Shown here piece after piece: positions 42,818 to 53,020 of a stretch of 58,360 nucleotides of DNA. Origin of the DNA: Bacteroidales bacterium UBA6851 (GTDB lineage Bacteria > Bacteroidota > Bacteroidia > Bacteroidales > UBA932). Each line of letters begins with the position of its first letter. The first letter of the stretch is position 1. Position numbers and translations under genes: made by a program. The stretch is from positions 1 to 58,360 of the forward strand of contig DKDJ01000005.1 of NCBI GenBank assembly GCA_002451795.1, written 5' to 3'. Under the pieces are notes generated by a model. The model had not been told where the DNA came from. It searched no databases and worked only from the letters and a program-made list of their open reading frames with translations.

Positions 42818-44185
42818 ATGATAAAGAAAGGCAAGAAAAGCACATTCTGGACATTTGCTGATCACTTTGAAGGAGACAAAGTGGTATGGATAATTGTGCT
42901 CATGCTCTTTCTGATGTCTATCGTGTGCATGTTCTCTTCTTCTTCCAGACTTCTCAAGGACAGCATGAGCCGAATAGATGTTGTCACGGAACAGTTTTGG
43001 ACAGTACTCGGAGGCCTTGCAGTCGTAACAATACTGTACAACATAAAGAAAGTTGCAATATTCAGAGTAGCAAGCAGTTTCGGACTACTACTCTCATTCA
43101 TACTACTGCTCCTGCTCGACCTTCGCATCAACGCGGGTCCCATTAAGGCCATCGAAGCCAACGGCGCGTACCGCGTACTATCGGTCAAGGGAATACAGGT
43201 TCATGTATTTGAAATTGTCAAAGTAGCCATGGTGATGTATCTGGCCTGGGCCATAGATGCCATCAAACGCGGCTGTACGCTGATGCCGGGACGCTCGCTG
43301 AGCGAAAAGTGGAAGAAAGTATTGTATTTGTATGCCCCATTCCTTCTGATATTCGTAATGATACTTCCTGGAAGCAATTCAAGTGCACTTTTCATCGGCG
43401 GAATAATGTACATAGTGATCCTGCTCGGAGGCGGAAACATGAAAGACATGCTGCTGCTCGCAGCTTGCGGACTTGCCGCAGGACTGCTCTGTTTCGCCAC
43501 ATACAAGATTTCAGATGGAAAGGCAATGTCCCGTATAGGTACGGGAATCGCGCGAGTGTTCGAAGATGAAGACTGGGAAAAGAAGTTCCTCGAATCACCG
43601 AAAAACAGCAAGGACTACAACGAGGCTCTCGATGAAATCCGACAGCCTTATAGTGCAAGAATAGCCATCAAAGAAGGTGGACTACTTGGCAAAGGGCCTG
43701 GAGAGAGCACCCAGAAGTATAAGGTACCGGACTATTCGGAGGACTACATCTACAGTTTCATAATTGAGGAATACGGCCTATTCGGTGGAGTTTTCATCCT
43801 TGTACTATATCTGTCCTTGCTGGCAAGAGGCTCCATCATAGTAAGGAACTGCGGAAATGACATGTTCGCCAAGATAGCGGTGGCAGGACTCTGCCTTCTG
43901 ATAACCGGTCAGGCTTTTCTGCACATGTTCGTCAACGCGGACATAGGGCCTATGACGGGACAAACGCTTCCGCTCATCAGTCACGGAACAAGCGCATTCT
44001 TATGCTTCTGCATAGCTTTTGGCATCATCTTGTCACTCAGCAGAATTGCAGCACGTAACATAGATAAAGAGACACGGAACGCCGATCCACTCATGCAGAC
44101 ACACGACAGCATACGTGACACGCTGTCAGAATTGGACGCATTTGAGTCAGGACAGACCATAGGCAAAGAGGAGGATTTGATATGA
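42818..44185 (+). CDS. ftsW: Septal peptidoglycan polymerase FtsW (SEDS family)
   Basis: Protein of 455 residues with about ten membrane helices. SEDS proteins polymerise glycan strands together with a class B PBP, here FtsI. Recognisable parts are LPGSNSSALFI, the large extracellular loop with GPGESTQKYKVPDYSEDYIYSFIIEEYGLFGG (positions 43693-43788) and the late GQTLPLISHGTSAF. A cytoplasmic C-terminal tail of about 45 residues is acidic. It overlaps murG by 4 bases. Confidence 0.96.
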   Translation: MIKKGKKSTFWTFADHFEGDKVVWIIVLMLFLMSIVCMFSSSSRLLKDSMSRIDVVTEQFWTVLGGLAVVTILYNIKKVAIFRVASSFGLLLSFILLLLLDLRINAGPIKAIEANGAYRVLSVKGIQVHVFEIVKVAMVMYLAWAIDAIKRGCTLMPGRSLSEKWKKVLYLYAPFLLIFVMILPGSNSSALFIGGIMYIVILLGGGNMKDMLLLAACGLAAGLLCFATYKISDGKAMSRIGTGIARVFEDEDWEKKFLESPKNSKDYNEALDEIRQPYSARIAIKEGGLLGKGPGESTQKYKVPDYSEDYIYSFIIEEYGLFGGVFILVLYLSLLARGSIIVRNCGNDMFAKIAVAGLCLLITGQAFLHMFVNADIGPMTGQTLPLISHGTSAFLCFCIAFGIILSLSRIAARNIDKETRNADPLMQTHDSIRDTLSELDAFESGQTIGKEEDLI

Positions 44186-45306
44186 CATACAGAAAACTCA
44201 GAATCATCATCAGCGGAGGAGGCACTGGAGGGCACATTTTCCCCGCTATTTCCATCGCAAGGAAATTCATGGAAGTCAATCCGGATAACGAGATCCTTTT
44301 CGTAGGGGCCGAAGGAAAGATGGAGATGGACAAGGTTCCGTCTGCAGGGTTCAAGATCATCGGACTTCCGATGGCCGGTCTTCAGAGAAAGCCTACCCTG
44401 CATAACATTGTCAACGACATAAAGGTTCCGTTCAAGGTACTTTCAAGCCTACGTAAGGCTGGACATATCATAGACGAATTCAAGCCAGACATTGCCGTAG
44501 GAGTTGGGGGATACGCTAGCGCTCCCCTGCTGTGGCAGGCTGAGCGAAAAGGAATCCCGACACTGATACAAGAGCAGAACGGATTTGCCGGACTCACCAA
44601 TAAGATACTTGCCAAGCGTGCTGGCAGCATCTGCGTAGCATACGACGGGATGGAGAGATTCTTCCCTGCTGACAGAATATGTTTCAGCGGCAACCCTATA
44701 CGCTCCGAGATACACCCTTACGGGCAGAGCGAGAAAGAAGAGGGGCTGGAGTTTTACGGAATGGATCCGTCCAGAAGACACCTTCTTGTGGTAGGAGGAA
44801 GCCTGGGGAGCGGGACTCTCAATAAGTCCATGAGAAAGTGGATTGAAGACGGATGCCCTGGTGGAGAAGACGTACAAGTACTATGGCAGTGCGGGAAGTA
44901 CTACAAGAGCGGCATCGATGAATTCATGAAAGGACGGAACTTGCCCAATATCCAATATAGCGACTTCATAGCAAGGATGGATCTGGCCTATGCCATGTCC
45001 GATGTGGTGATAAGCCGTTCTGGAGCATCTTCCATTTCTGAAATCTGCGCAGCCGGAAAGGCCGCAATATTTGTACCATCCCCCAATGTAGCAGAAGACC
45101 ATCAGACGCACAATGCTATGGCTCTCGTAAATAAGAAAGCCGCCCTGATGATACCAGACAACGAAGCCGAATCTTCTCTTCTTAAGACAGCAATGGGGCT
45201 AATTCACGACAGTGAAAGGATAGCGGAGATAGAAGCCAACGTAAAGCCGCTCGCAAGGCTAAACGCGGCACAGACCATCATTGACCAAGCATATAAACTT
45301 GTATGA
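44182..45306 (+). CDS. murG: Lipid II synthase (GlcNAc transferase) MurG
   Basis: Protein of 374 residues that adds GlcNAc to lipid I at the inner face of the membrane. The N-terminal IISGGGTGGHIFPAISIA and the middle GVGGYASAPLLW loop bind lipid I; VVGGSLGSGTLN and SRSGASSISEICAAGKAAIFVPSPN bind UDP-GlcNAc in the C-terminal Rossmann domain. Overlaps of 4 bases with ftsW and murC indicate coupled translation. Confidence 0.97.
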   Translation: MTYRKLRIIISGGGTGGHIFPAISIARKFMEVNPDNEILFVGAEGKMEMDKVPSAGFKIIGLPMAGLQRKPTLHNIVNDIKVPFKVLSSLRKAGHIIDEFKPDIAVGVGGYASAPLLWQAERKGIPTLIQEQNGFAGLTNKILAKRAGSICVAYDGMERFFPADRICFSGNPIRSEIHPYGQSEKEEGLEFYGMDPSRRHLLVVGGSLGSGTLNKSMRKWIEDGCPGGEDVQVLWQCGKYYKSGIDEFMKGRNLPNIQYSDFIARMDLAYAMSDVVISRSGASSISEICAAGKAAIFVPSPNVAEDHQTHNAMALVNKKAALMIPDNEAESSLLKTAMGLIHDSERIAEIEANVKPLARLNAAQTIIDQAYKLV

Positions 45307-46655
45307 GATACGAAAACATATACTTCATAGGCATTGGCGGCATCGGCATGAGCGCCATAGCAAGATTCTGCAAATTCAAAGGAGCGAATGTCAGCGGATA
45401 CGACAGGACGCCGTCTGCGCTCACCAAGGCATTGGAGAGTGAGGGAATACAGGTACATTACAACGATGACCCATCACAGATTCCGGCAGACATACAGAAC
45501 ACACTGATAGTCTACACACCCGCTGTACCCAACACCCTTGCGGAACTCTCCACAGCACGTGAAAAAGGCTATAATGTCATCAAACGCTCCAAGATGCTCG
45601 GAGAACTCACCCACGGGGAAACTTGTCTTGCCGTGGCTGGAACACATGGAAAAACCACCACTTCCACGCTAGTAGCACATATCCTGACAGAAAGCGAAAG
45701 CGGCTGCTCTGCCTTTCTCGGAGGCATATCCAAGAACTACGGCACAAATATGCTTGTCAGCGAGACCAAGACCGTGGTGGCCGAAGCCGATGAGTTCGAC
45801 AGGTCATTTCTCCAGTTGCACCCTTCCATCGCAGCTATAACGGCCATGGATGCAGACCATCTGGACATATATGGAGACCTAGCTCATGTTCAAGAAGCAT
45901 TCAGGCAGTTCGCATCACAAGTCAGCGAAACCATAATTCTTAAATACGGACTTCCTATCCGCCAGGATGAGGTAAGCGCAAGGATATTCACATACCACTA
46001 TGACAATGCGATGGCGGATTTCCATGGTACAAACTTCAGGCTTGACGACCATGGGCATTATACCTATGATCTTGTCTATCCGGCCGGTGTACTCTCTGAT
46101 ATCAAAGTGGGTACCATCGGGTGGGTCAATGTAGAAAATAGCATAGCCGCAGCAGCCATCTGCCTATGCTATGGGATTGACGGGCAGAAGGTCAGACATG
46201 CCATCGGCAGTTTCGAGGGCGCGGTAAGAAGACTTGATGTGCACCTCAACCGAGGCTCTCTGTGTTACATTGATGATTACGCACACCACCCAGCCGAGCT
46301 TAAAAGTGCCATCACATCAGTGCGTCAAGTCTTCCCTGGGAGAAAAATAACTGGCATATTCCAGCCGCACCTTTACACAAGAACTAGAGATTTCGCTCCA
46401 GAGTTTGCAGAGTCTCTAAGCCTTCTGGACAAGTTAATCTTACTTGATATCTACCCTGCGAGGGAAGAGCCTATAGAAGGAGTGACGTCAGAACTCATTT
46501 TCAAGGATGTGACATGTCCTGAAAAAGTGCTCCTCCACAAAGACCAGCTGATGGAATACCTTGAAAAAGAGGATATTGATGTTCTCATGACACTCGGTGC
46601 AGGTGACATTGACCGATTCATAGGTCCGATTACAGAACTTCTAAGCAAAAGGTAG
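45303..46655 (+). CDS. murC: UDP-MurNAc-L-alanine ligase
   Basis: Protein of 450 residues that adds the first residue of the stem peptide. FIGIGGIGMSAIARF lies near residue 8, the ATP loop AGTHGKTTTSTLVAHI near 112, EADEFDRSFL near 162, and DDYAHHPAE near 322. Family length and motif order are normal. It is 4 bases before ftsQ. Confidence 0.97.
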   Translation: MRYENIYFIGIGGIGMSAIARFCKFKGANVSGYDRTPSALTKALESEGIQVHYNDDPSQIPADIQNTLIVYTPAVPNTLAELSTAREKGYNVIKRSKMLGELTHGETCLAVAGTHGKTTTSTLVAHILTESESGCSAFLGGISKNYGTNMLVSETKTVVAEADEFDRSFLQLHPSIAAITAMDADHLDIYGDLAHVQEAFRQFASQVSETIILKYGLPIRQDEVSARIFTYHYDNAMADFHGTNFRLDDHGHYTYDLVYPAGVLSDIKVGTIGWVNVENSIAAAAICLCYGIDGQKVRHAIGSFEGAVRRLDVHLNRGSLCYIDDYAHHPAELKSAITSVRQVFPGRKITGIFQPHLYTRTRDFAPEFAESLSLLDKLILLDIYPAREEPIEGVTSELIFKDVTCPEKVLLHKDQLMEYLEKEDIDVLMTLGAGDIDRFIGPITELLSKR

Positions 46656-46659
46656 TCTT

Positions 46660-47445
46660 ATGAAGTCTTACGTGCACCATATCATATACGCCACACTCAC
46701 GGTGCTACTCTGCACCGGAGTAGGGCTGATTGTACATGACGTGCGCACCAAAAGGAAACTCGTGACGGTAAATCGGCTGCAGGTGGAATTTGCAGACTCT
46801 CTCAAATTTGTCAGCGAGAGCGACATCAAAGGGTTTCTATCAGCCAATTACGGACCGTACATCGGACAGAGGCTCGACAGTATCAAACTTCATGACATAG
46901 AGTCCATGCTCAAAAGCCGGAGCGCCGTACTCGAGAGTCAGGCGTGGACTACCGAAGACGGAACTCTTCACATCAGCATAACTCAGAGAGCTCCACAGAT
47001 GAGATTTGCGAACGGATCTTCCGGATACTACATCGCATCCGACGGGTACATCTTCCCTCTGCACAAGAGTTACACGGCAGACGTACCGACCATATACGGC
47101 AACGTCCCCATGATGCCATCTGCCAACTACAAAGGTCCTGCACCTACCATTGAACAGCGCGAATGGTTTAGCGATATGCTTGAGTTCAAAAGGACCGCAT
47201 ATAGCAGACAGGGTCCATCGAAAAAGATTGACAGCCTGTGGGTCGATAGCAAAGGAGATCTGCGTCTGACGGTTCAGGGCGAAAATGAAATGTTCATTTT
47301 CGGAAATCCGGAACAATTGGAAGAGAAATTTGCAAAGATTGATAAATATTTTGCTTATATTAAGCCTTTTAAGCAAGAAGGTTACTATAAAATCGTGAAT
47401 CTAAAATATAAAGAACAAATAATATGCAGGCAGAAAGATATATAG
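46660..47445 (+). CDS. ftsQ: Cell division protein FtsQ-like
   Basis: Protein of 261 residues. A membrane segment (about 7-26) is followed by a periplasmic domain with a POTRA-like beginning (LQVEFADSLKFVSESDIKGF near 43) and a beta domain. Sequence conservation is low, as is normal for FtsQ; the place between murC and ftsA decides the call. It recruits FtsB and FtsL in the divisome. The last 22 bases overlap ftsA. Confidence 0.88.
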   Translation: MKSYVHHIIYATLTVLLCTGVGLIVHDVRTKRKLVTVNRLQVEFADSLKFVSESDIKGFLSANYGPYIGQRLDSIKLHDIESMLKSRSAVLESQAWTTEDGTLHISITQRAPQMRFANGSSGYYIASDGYIFPLHKSYTADVPTIYGNVPMMPSANYKGPAPTIEQREWFSDMLEFKRTAYSRQGPSKKIDSLWVDSKGDLRLTVQGENEMFIFGNPEQLEEKFAKIDKYFAYIKPFKQEGYYKIVNLKYKEQIICRQKDI

Positions 47446-48875
47446 CAGCGGCAGACCTCGGATCATACAAGACTGCCCTGACTGTCGCCAAAGTGGACGG
47501 AGATGACATACAGGTCATCTATTACAAGGAAATTCCGTCCGATGGAATACGTTACGGCGGCGTGTATAACCCGCAGAGAGCGGCTGCTCCGCTAAAAAAG
47601 ATCATAAAGGATGCGGAGGAAGAACTGAACATAAAGATACTTCAGGTAGTAATCGGGCTTCCACGATACAATATCAGACAAGAGACTGCAAGTGCAAGGA
47701 TGGAGAGAACCGACCCCGACAGTTGCATCACAAAAGAGGAAGTAAATACGCTTAAGAGCATTGCTATAGACTCCTATCCTATTGAAAACGAAGGCAAAGA
47801 AGAAATCTATGGAGCTATTGCCCAATCATTTTCCGCAGACGAGGACCTAATATGTGCCAGCGAAAATGATGTAGTGGGAGTGTCTTCAGAAGCCATAGAG
47901 GGCAACTTCAAGATCTTCATTGGAAGCAGCAAGTCGGTAAGCAACATAGATCGAATGCTTAATGATGCACACGTAGCTCCGGCAAGAAAGGTCTTCGTCC
48001 CCTCTGCAGTAGCCAAAGCCGTACTCACCGATGCTGAAAAAGAGAACGGAGTAGCAATGGTGGAAGTAGGTGCGGGAGTAAGCTCCGTGACCATATACAA
48101 GGGTAAATTGCTGCGCCACTATTCATCCATTCCGTTCGGAGGGAAGAATATCACATCGGACATCAAATATGAGTGCGGTTTTACAGAGGACCTTGCAGAG
48201 AATATAAAAATGGCATTCGGTGCGTGTATGCCAGACAAACTCCAAACCCTCAACGACAAGATCATTCAGATCAATGACAATGAGAACGGCTCATACGAGC
48301 AGCTCCCTGTCAGATACCTCTCTGAAATAATCACCAGCAGGGCTGACGAGATTATCAACGCCATCCTTTACCAGATTCAGGAAAGCGGATATGCAGACAG
48401 CCTGCGAAATGGCATAGTACTCACCGGTGGCTGCGCAAATATGGTCAATTTCGCAAACATGCTCAGGGAGATGTCAGGATATACGGTACGCATAGGTTAC
48501 CCACGTTCGCAGGTATTCAGTTCTGGAGGCTGCCCTGGTGTCACGGAGACATCCGCTGCAGCCTGCATCGGAATGGTACTTGAAGTTAAACAGGATATAA
48601 GGCTAAACTGCATTGAAGAAGCACCTTCTGAGGCAGAATCCACAGCCGCCGGTACAGAGACAGGCACGGTAGGAGAGACACAAGCCCCAAGCATCGAAGA
48701 CCATAGCGGAAAATTATTCGAGGACCAGCAGACGGAGGTCATCACTCCAAACAAAAAGAAGAAAGAACATACTGCCAAGGTCACATGGAAATCACTGCTT
48801 GGAGGGAAAATAGCCAAAGGGCTTGAGAAGACGTTTGACAATACTGTCGGCGGACTGTTTGATGAAATGAAATAA
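47424..48875 (+). CDS. ftsA: Cell division protein FtsA
   Basis: Protein of 483 residues, an actin-like ATPase that ties FtsZ to the membrane. IAAADLGSYKTALTVAKV is the phosphate-1 region, VEVGAGVSSVTIYKGKL the phosphate-2 region, and GIVLTGGCANMVNFANML the adenosine region. A Glu/Thr-rich linker (about 400-445) leads to a C-terminal amphipathic helix (LLGGKIAKGLEKTFDNTVGG) for membrane binding. It precedes ftsZ by 16 bases. Confidence 0.96.
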   Translation: MQAERYIAAADLGSYKTALTVAKVDGDDIQVIYYKEIPSDGIRYGGVYNPQRAAAPLKKIIKDAEEELNIKILQVVIGLPRYNIRQETASARMERTDPDSCITKEEVNTLKSIAIDSYPIENEGKEEIYGAIAQSFSADEDLICASENDVVGVSSEAIEGNFKIFIGSSKSVSNIDRMLNDAHVAPARKVFVPSAVAKAVLTDAEKENGVAMVEVGAGVSSVTIYKGKLLRHYSSIPFGGKNITSDIKYECGFTEDLAENIKMAFGACMPDKLQTLNDKIIQINDNENGSYEQLPVRYLSEIITSRADEIINAILYQIQESGYADSLRNGIVLTGGCANMVNFANMLREMSGYTVRIGYPRSQVFSSGGCPGVTETSAAACIGMVLEVKQDIRLNCIEEAPSEAESTAAGTETGTVGETQAPSIEDHSGKLFEDQQTEVITPNKKKKEHTAKVTWKSLLGGKIAKGLEKTFDNTVGGLFDEMK

Positions 48876-48891
48876 ATAGGGAGACAAAACA

Positions 48892-50148
48892 ATGGCAGAC
48901 GACAATACAATGACCTTATTGGATACCATCGCACCTAGCGATTGGGTAACTTCCGATAACATAATTAAAGTCATGGGTGTAGGAGGAGGCGGATGCAACG
49001 CCGTCAACTACATGTACAACAAGGGGATCAAGGGATGCAGTTTCGTGGTATGCAACACCGACTCCCAGGCTCTCAGATGCAGCAGTGTTCCAGTACAGAT
49101 ACAGATGGGACGTGGACTAGGGGCAGGAACCAACCCTGTCAACGGGCGTAATGCCGCACTTGAAAGCCAGGAACAGATTGAGAAGATTGTCCTTGATAAT
49201 AATACCAAGATGCTATTCATCACCGCTGGTATGGGAGGTGGTACTGGCACAGGAGCAGCTCCGGTAATTGCCAAAATGGCCAAAGACAAAGGGATTCTCA
49301 CCGTAGCAGTGGTCACTCTTCCATTCCTAAATGAAGGCAACGAGGCTCTCTCCAGGGCGATTGACGGAGTGCATGAGCTTGAAAAGAATGTTGACAGCCT
49401 TCTGATTATCAACAACGAGAAGCTCCATGAGTATTTCGGCAACCAATTGATACAAGACGCATTTCCACAGGCAGATGAAGTGCTTTCGACTGCAGTGAGA
49501 GGGATCGTGGAGATCATCAAGAAATCTGGCTATATCAACGTCGACTTCAAGGATGTGGAAACCATGATGCGCAATAGCGGAATGGCTCTTATGGGTTGCG
49601 GAGTAGGCTCCGGCAAAGACCGAATCGATCAGGCCGTCAGATCAGCCTTCGAGTCTCCCCTGCTCAACGACTTCGATCTCAAGTCCGCAAAAAAAGTCCT
49701 CGTAAATATCACCTGCGCCCATAACGACCAGGGACTTACCATGGATGATCTCAACCTCATCAACACCAAGATTTCCGAATATACCGGAAGAGCCAACAAT
49801 TTCAAGAGAGGCCTTATTTGGGACGACGACCCGGAACTCGGTGACACAGTAAGAATAACATCCATAGTCACCGGACTACGGTTCTCCGATGTCATAGGGA
49901 AAACAAGGGATATGGGCAACTATATCATGATTAATAAAGATTTCAAGTATGACAAGACAGAGATAGCCCAAACCGAAGGAATAAGTCTAATGGCAGATAG
50001 TTGCTCGCAGCAGATAGGATTCAACACGAAGAGCAACGTACGCAAATTCAAGTTCGAGCCAGACCAGAAGCCCATACTCATCCTTGACAAGGGCGACAAC
50101 ATCTCCGAACTTGAGAATATCCCAGCAATCAGAAGAATACAGAAATGA
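48892..50148 (+). CDS. ftsZ: Cell division GTPase FtsZ
   Basis: Protein of 418 residues, the tubulin-like protein that forms the Z-ring. GVGGGGCNAVNYMY lies near residue 26, the tubulin signature GMGGGTGTGAAPVIA near 118, and the T7 loop NVDFKDVETMM near 219. The conserved C-terminal peptide for FtsA binding is seen at the end (NISELENIPAIRRIQK). It overlaps gltX by 4 bases (ATGA). Confidence 0.98.
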   Translation: MADDNTMTLLDTIAPSDWVTSDNIIKVMGVGGGGCNAVNYMYNKGIKGCSFVVCNTDSQALRCSSVPVQIQMGRGLGAGTNPVNGRNAALESQEQIEKIVLDNNTKMLFITAGMGGGTGTGAAPVIAKMAKDKGILTVAVVTLPFLNEGNEALSRAIDGVHELEKNVDSLLIINNEKLHEYFGNQLIQDAFPQADEVLSTAVRGIVEIIKKSGYINVDFKDVETMMRNSGMALMGCGVGSGKDRIDQAVRSAFESPLLNDFDLKSAKKVLVNITCAHNDQGLTMDDLNLINTKISEYTGRANNFKRGLIWDDDPELGDTVRITSIVTGLRFSDVIGKTRDMGNYIMINKDFKYDKTEIAQTEGISLMADSCSQQIGFNTKSNVRKFKFEPDQKPILILDKGDNISELENIPAIRRIQK

Positions 50149-51773
50149 GAAGGACAAGAGTAAGGTTTGCACCGTCACCCACAGGACCTCTCCACATGGG
50201 AGGTGTCAGGACGGCATTGTACAATTATCTCTATGCCAAACAGAATGGCGGAGATTTCATTATCAGAATAGAAGATACCGACTCAAACAGGTTCGTTCCT
50301 GGAGCGGAAGCATATATCATCGAATCTCTCAAATGGTGCGGAATTATCCCAGATGAAGGAGTTGACGAGAATGGAAAGGTTGTGGAAACCCCTTCAGAGA
50401 AACATCCTCATGCACCATATAGGCAGAGCCAGAGGAGGGGCATATACAGAAAATATGCTGAGCAACTCATCGAAAACGGCTACGCATATTACGCATTTGA
50501 CACAGCAGAAGAGCTTGAGCAAGCCCGCGCGGAGGCGGAATCCAAAGGAGAGACCTTCATCTACAACCATACAACGCGTGGAAAACTCAGGAACTCTCTG
50601 ACCATCAGCGAAGAAGAAGTCAAAAGGCTGCTTGAAGAAAGGAATGACTGGACAGTCAGATTCAAGATGCCAGAGAGCACCACCGTCAAGATGGACGACC
50701 TTATAAGAGGACATATTGAAGTAGACAGTTCCACCCTTGACGACAAGGTACTATGGAAAAGAGCGGACGAACTTCCAACATACCACCTTGCCAATATCGT
50801 TGATGACCACCTGATGGAAATAACAGAGGTTATCCGCGGCGAAGAATGGCTACCATCTCTTCCTCTTCATTACCTCTTATACAAGGCATTCGGATGGGAG
50901 GACACTATGCCAAGGTTTGCTCATCTCCCGCTTCTTCTTAAGCCTATAGGAAACGGCAAGCTTAGCAAACGCGACGGTGATAAGATGGGATTCCCTGTTT
51001 TCCCTCTGCAATGGACCAACTCTGCAGGAGAGACCTCAAGAGGATACCGCGAGGATGGTTATTTCCCTGAGGCATTCGTCAATCTGCTCGCCATGCTCGG
51101 CTGGAATCCCGGCACGGAGCAGGAATTGTTCTCTATGGACGAGTTAATCAAAGCATTCTCCCTTGAGAAAGTTGGAAAGTCTGGAGCCAAGTTCAACCCG
51201 GAGAAAGCCAAATGGTTCAACAAAGAATATCTGCGCATGAAGTCAGACCATGAACTCGCGGCACTCTTCATGCCAATTTTGGAATCAAAAGGACTCCATG
51301 TAGATATGGAATATGTCCAGAAAGTAGTGACACTTATAAAGGAAAGAGCTAGTTTCGTATCAGACTTCTGGACCATTGCATCATACCTATTCATATCTCC
51401 AGCCGAGTTCGAAAAATACGGAGTAAAAGCCGGAGCCGCCAGTGCCAAGCCTTCCGACCCTAATAGAGCCCCAGATCCTCGAGCTAAGGTATACGATGAC
51501 AGCCTCACTGCACCGTTCCTCGCCAAGGATGTAGACAAATTCTGGAAAGCAGAATACTATGAAGAAGCACTTGACGCAATGAAGAATAGCGAAGCTTCCG
51601 CTCTTGAGGACTACATCCGCGAGAAAGGACTTCCACTGGGGAAGGTCATGAACTGCATAAGACTCGCCCTTACTGGGGCATCCAGTGGGCTTGGAATAGC
51701 AGATATCATCTCTTTCATTGGGAAGGATGCCGCCCTCGAAAGAATGGCATTCGCAAAGGAAAGACTTGGCTAG
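50145..51773 (+). CDS. gltX: Glutamyl-tRNA synthetase
   Basis: Protein of 542 residues, longer than the usual 470-510. It charges tRNA-Glu. The HIGH-type motif FAPSPTGPLHMGGVRTALYN is at residues 7-26 and the KMSKS-type motif KLSKRDGDK near 269. An extra segment of about 25 residues rich in Ala, Pro and Asp (AGAASAKPSDPNRAPDPRAK) lies in the anticodon-binding half, near 430. Overlap with ftsZ by ATGA attaches it to the end of the dcw transcript. The 3' end overlaps the convergent truB by 4 bases. Confidence 0.97.
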   Translation: MRRTRVRFAPSPTGPLHMGGVRTALYNYLYAKQNGGDFIIRIEDTDSNRFVPGAEAYIIESLKWCGIIPDEGVDENGKVVETPSEKHPHAPYRQSQRRGIYRKYAEQLIENGYAYYAFDTAEELEQARAEAESKGETFIYNHTTRGKLRNSLTISEEEVKRLLEERNDWTVRFKMPESTTVKMDDLIRGHIEVDSSTLDDKVLWKRADELPTYHLANIVDDHLMEITEVIRGEEWLPSLPLHYLLYKAFGWEDTMPRFAHLPLLLKPIGNGKLSKRDGDKMGFPVFPLQWTNSAGETSRGYREDGYFPEAFVNLLAMLGWNPGTEQELFSMDELIKAFSLEKVGKSGAKFNPEKAKWFNKEYLRMKSDHELAALFMPILESKGLHVDMEYVQKVVTLIKERASFVSDFWTIASYLFISPAEFEKYGVKAGAASAKPSDPNRAPDPRAKVYDDSLTAPFLAKDVDKFWKAEYYEEALDAMKNSEASALEDYIREKGLPLGKVMNCIRLALTGASSGLGIADIISFIGKDAALERMAFAKERLG

Positions 51774-52591
51774 TCAAGCAAGGCTACAACATCATCCAGA
51801 GATATGGCGTCTTCGATTCCGAAGCCGCCATTTTTCGTTCTACGAAGCGAACTCAGGAACGCGCCTCCCCCAAGAGCCTCCCCCAAGTCTCGTGCAAGTG
51901 CTCTAATATAAGTCCCCTTGCTACATTCGACCCTCACCATGGCCGTCGGAAGTCGCCTACCACTCAAGTCTGCCACATTGATTCTTGAAGACCTTCCTTC
52001 CATAGGGGCAGCCGCCACGAATGACAAATCAGAATAGGATTCAAGCACTAAAGAATGAATACAGACCCTGTTGGCCTGTATGATGTCGGACCCTTCTTCA
52101 AGACGCCCCTGCCGGTAAAGCTTGCGGGCAGTCTCATAGGCACGAACGCCATCCACAGACTTGGCGCTAAAAAGCGGTGCCACCTGCATCTGTTCTCCCT
52201 CAAATCTCGGGAGCGCCTCAAGAAGTTCCTCTCTTGTGGGATGGCACTCTGGATACTCCCTATCTATGTCTTTTTCAAGATCATAAGAAGGAGTCGTCGC
52301 CCCGAATGTAATCCCCGCAAGATATTCCTTTGGCGAGCTCTGGAGCTGCTCCGCCCGCTTGGTTGCAGGCCCGATACAAACTAAAAGAATGCCGGTCGCG
52401 AGGGGATCAAGTGTCCCGGCGTGACCGACTTTTAGATTTTTCTTCCCAAAATGCCTTATGGCCAGATACTTCACCTTACGGATGACATCAGCAGACGTCC
52501 ACCGGTACGGCTTATCTATGGGAAGCACTATCCCCTCAGGATAGTCTTCAATACTGTGCGACAAAGCACTACCTAACAGGGATTTTGTCAA
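51770..52591 (-). CDS. truB: tRNA pseudouridine-55 synthase
   Basis: Protein of 273 residues that makes pseudouridine 55 in the T loop of tRNAs. The catalytic segment HAGTLDPLATGILLVC (Asp at about 61) and the N-terminal IDKPYRWTSADVIRKVK are clear. No ATG lies near the N-terminus: the start is probably the TTG at 52591, which overlaps rpiB by 23 bases, or a later TTG near 52564. The protein C-terminus contains CSKGTYIRALARDLGEALGG, also typical. Confidence 0.94.
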   Translation of the reverse strand: MTKSLLGSALSHSIEDYPEGIVLPIDKPYRWTSADVIRKVKYLAIRHFGKKNLKVGHAGTLDPLATGILLVCIGPATKRAEQLQSSPKEYLAGITFGATTPSYDLEKDIDREYPECHPTREELLEALPRFEGEQMQVAPLFSAKSVDGVRAYETARKLYRQGRLEEGSDIIQANRVCIHSLVLESYSDLSFVAAAPMEGRSSRINVADLSGRRLPTAMVRVECSKGTYIRALARDLGEALGGGAFLSSLRRTKNGGFGIEDAISLDDVVALLD

Positions 52592-53000
52592 TTCTTCTCT
52601 GATGTCTTCCTCCGGCGAACTCGGTCTTCAGCCATGTGGAGACCATCATCACTGCCATACGGTATGAAACAAATCTTGCTGGCATCACGAGCACATTGGC
52701 ATTATTATGCTCTTTCACAAGGCCGGCCACTGCCTGATTCCATGCCAACCCTGCTCTGATGCCCTGGTGATGGTTGAGAGTCATCGCCATACCGTTGCCA
52801 GTGCCACAGATGGCAATCCCCTTGTCTACCTTGCCAGCCTCCACAGCTTCCGCAAGAGGATGTGCAAAATCACTATAATCACAACTCTCGGGGCTGTCCG
52901 TCCCGAAGTTCACGACTTCATATCCTTTTTTCATAAGATATGAGATAAGCTTGGTCTTATATTCCAGACCAGCATGATCACTGCAAATGCCGATAGTCAT
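52569..53000 (-). CDS. rpiB: Ribose-5-phosphate isomerase B
   Basis: Protein of 143 residues interconverting ribose 5-phosphate and ribulose 5-phosphate. The N-terminal IGICSDHAGLEYK and the catalytic-cysteine loop GIAICGTGNGMAMTLNH near residue 64 are typical of RpiB/LacAB. It is first in the rpiB-truB pair and divergent from uxaC. Confidence 0.93.
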   Translation of the reverse strand: MTIGICSDHAGLEYKTKLISYLMKKGYEVVNFGTDSPESCDYSDFAHPLAEAVEAGKVDKGIAICGTGNGMAMTLNHHQGIRAGLAWNQAVAGLVKEHNNANVLVMPARFVSYRMAVMMVSTWLKTEFAGGRHQRRIDKIPVR

Positions 53001-53020
53001 AATATACTGATATTATAAGG

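Noticed and set aside
50145..51773. GlnRS or a tRNA-Gln-type synthetase instead of GluRS
   Set aside because: The HIGH and KLSKR motifs, the family order and the C-terminal bacterial anticodon-binding fold match bacterial GltX.
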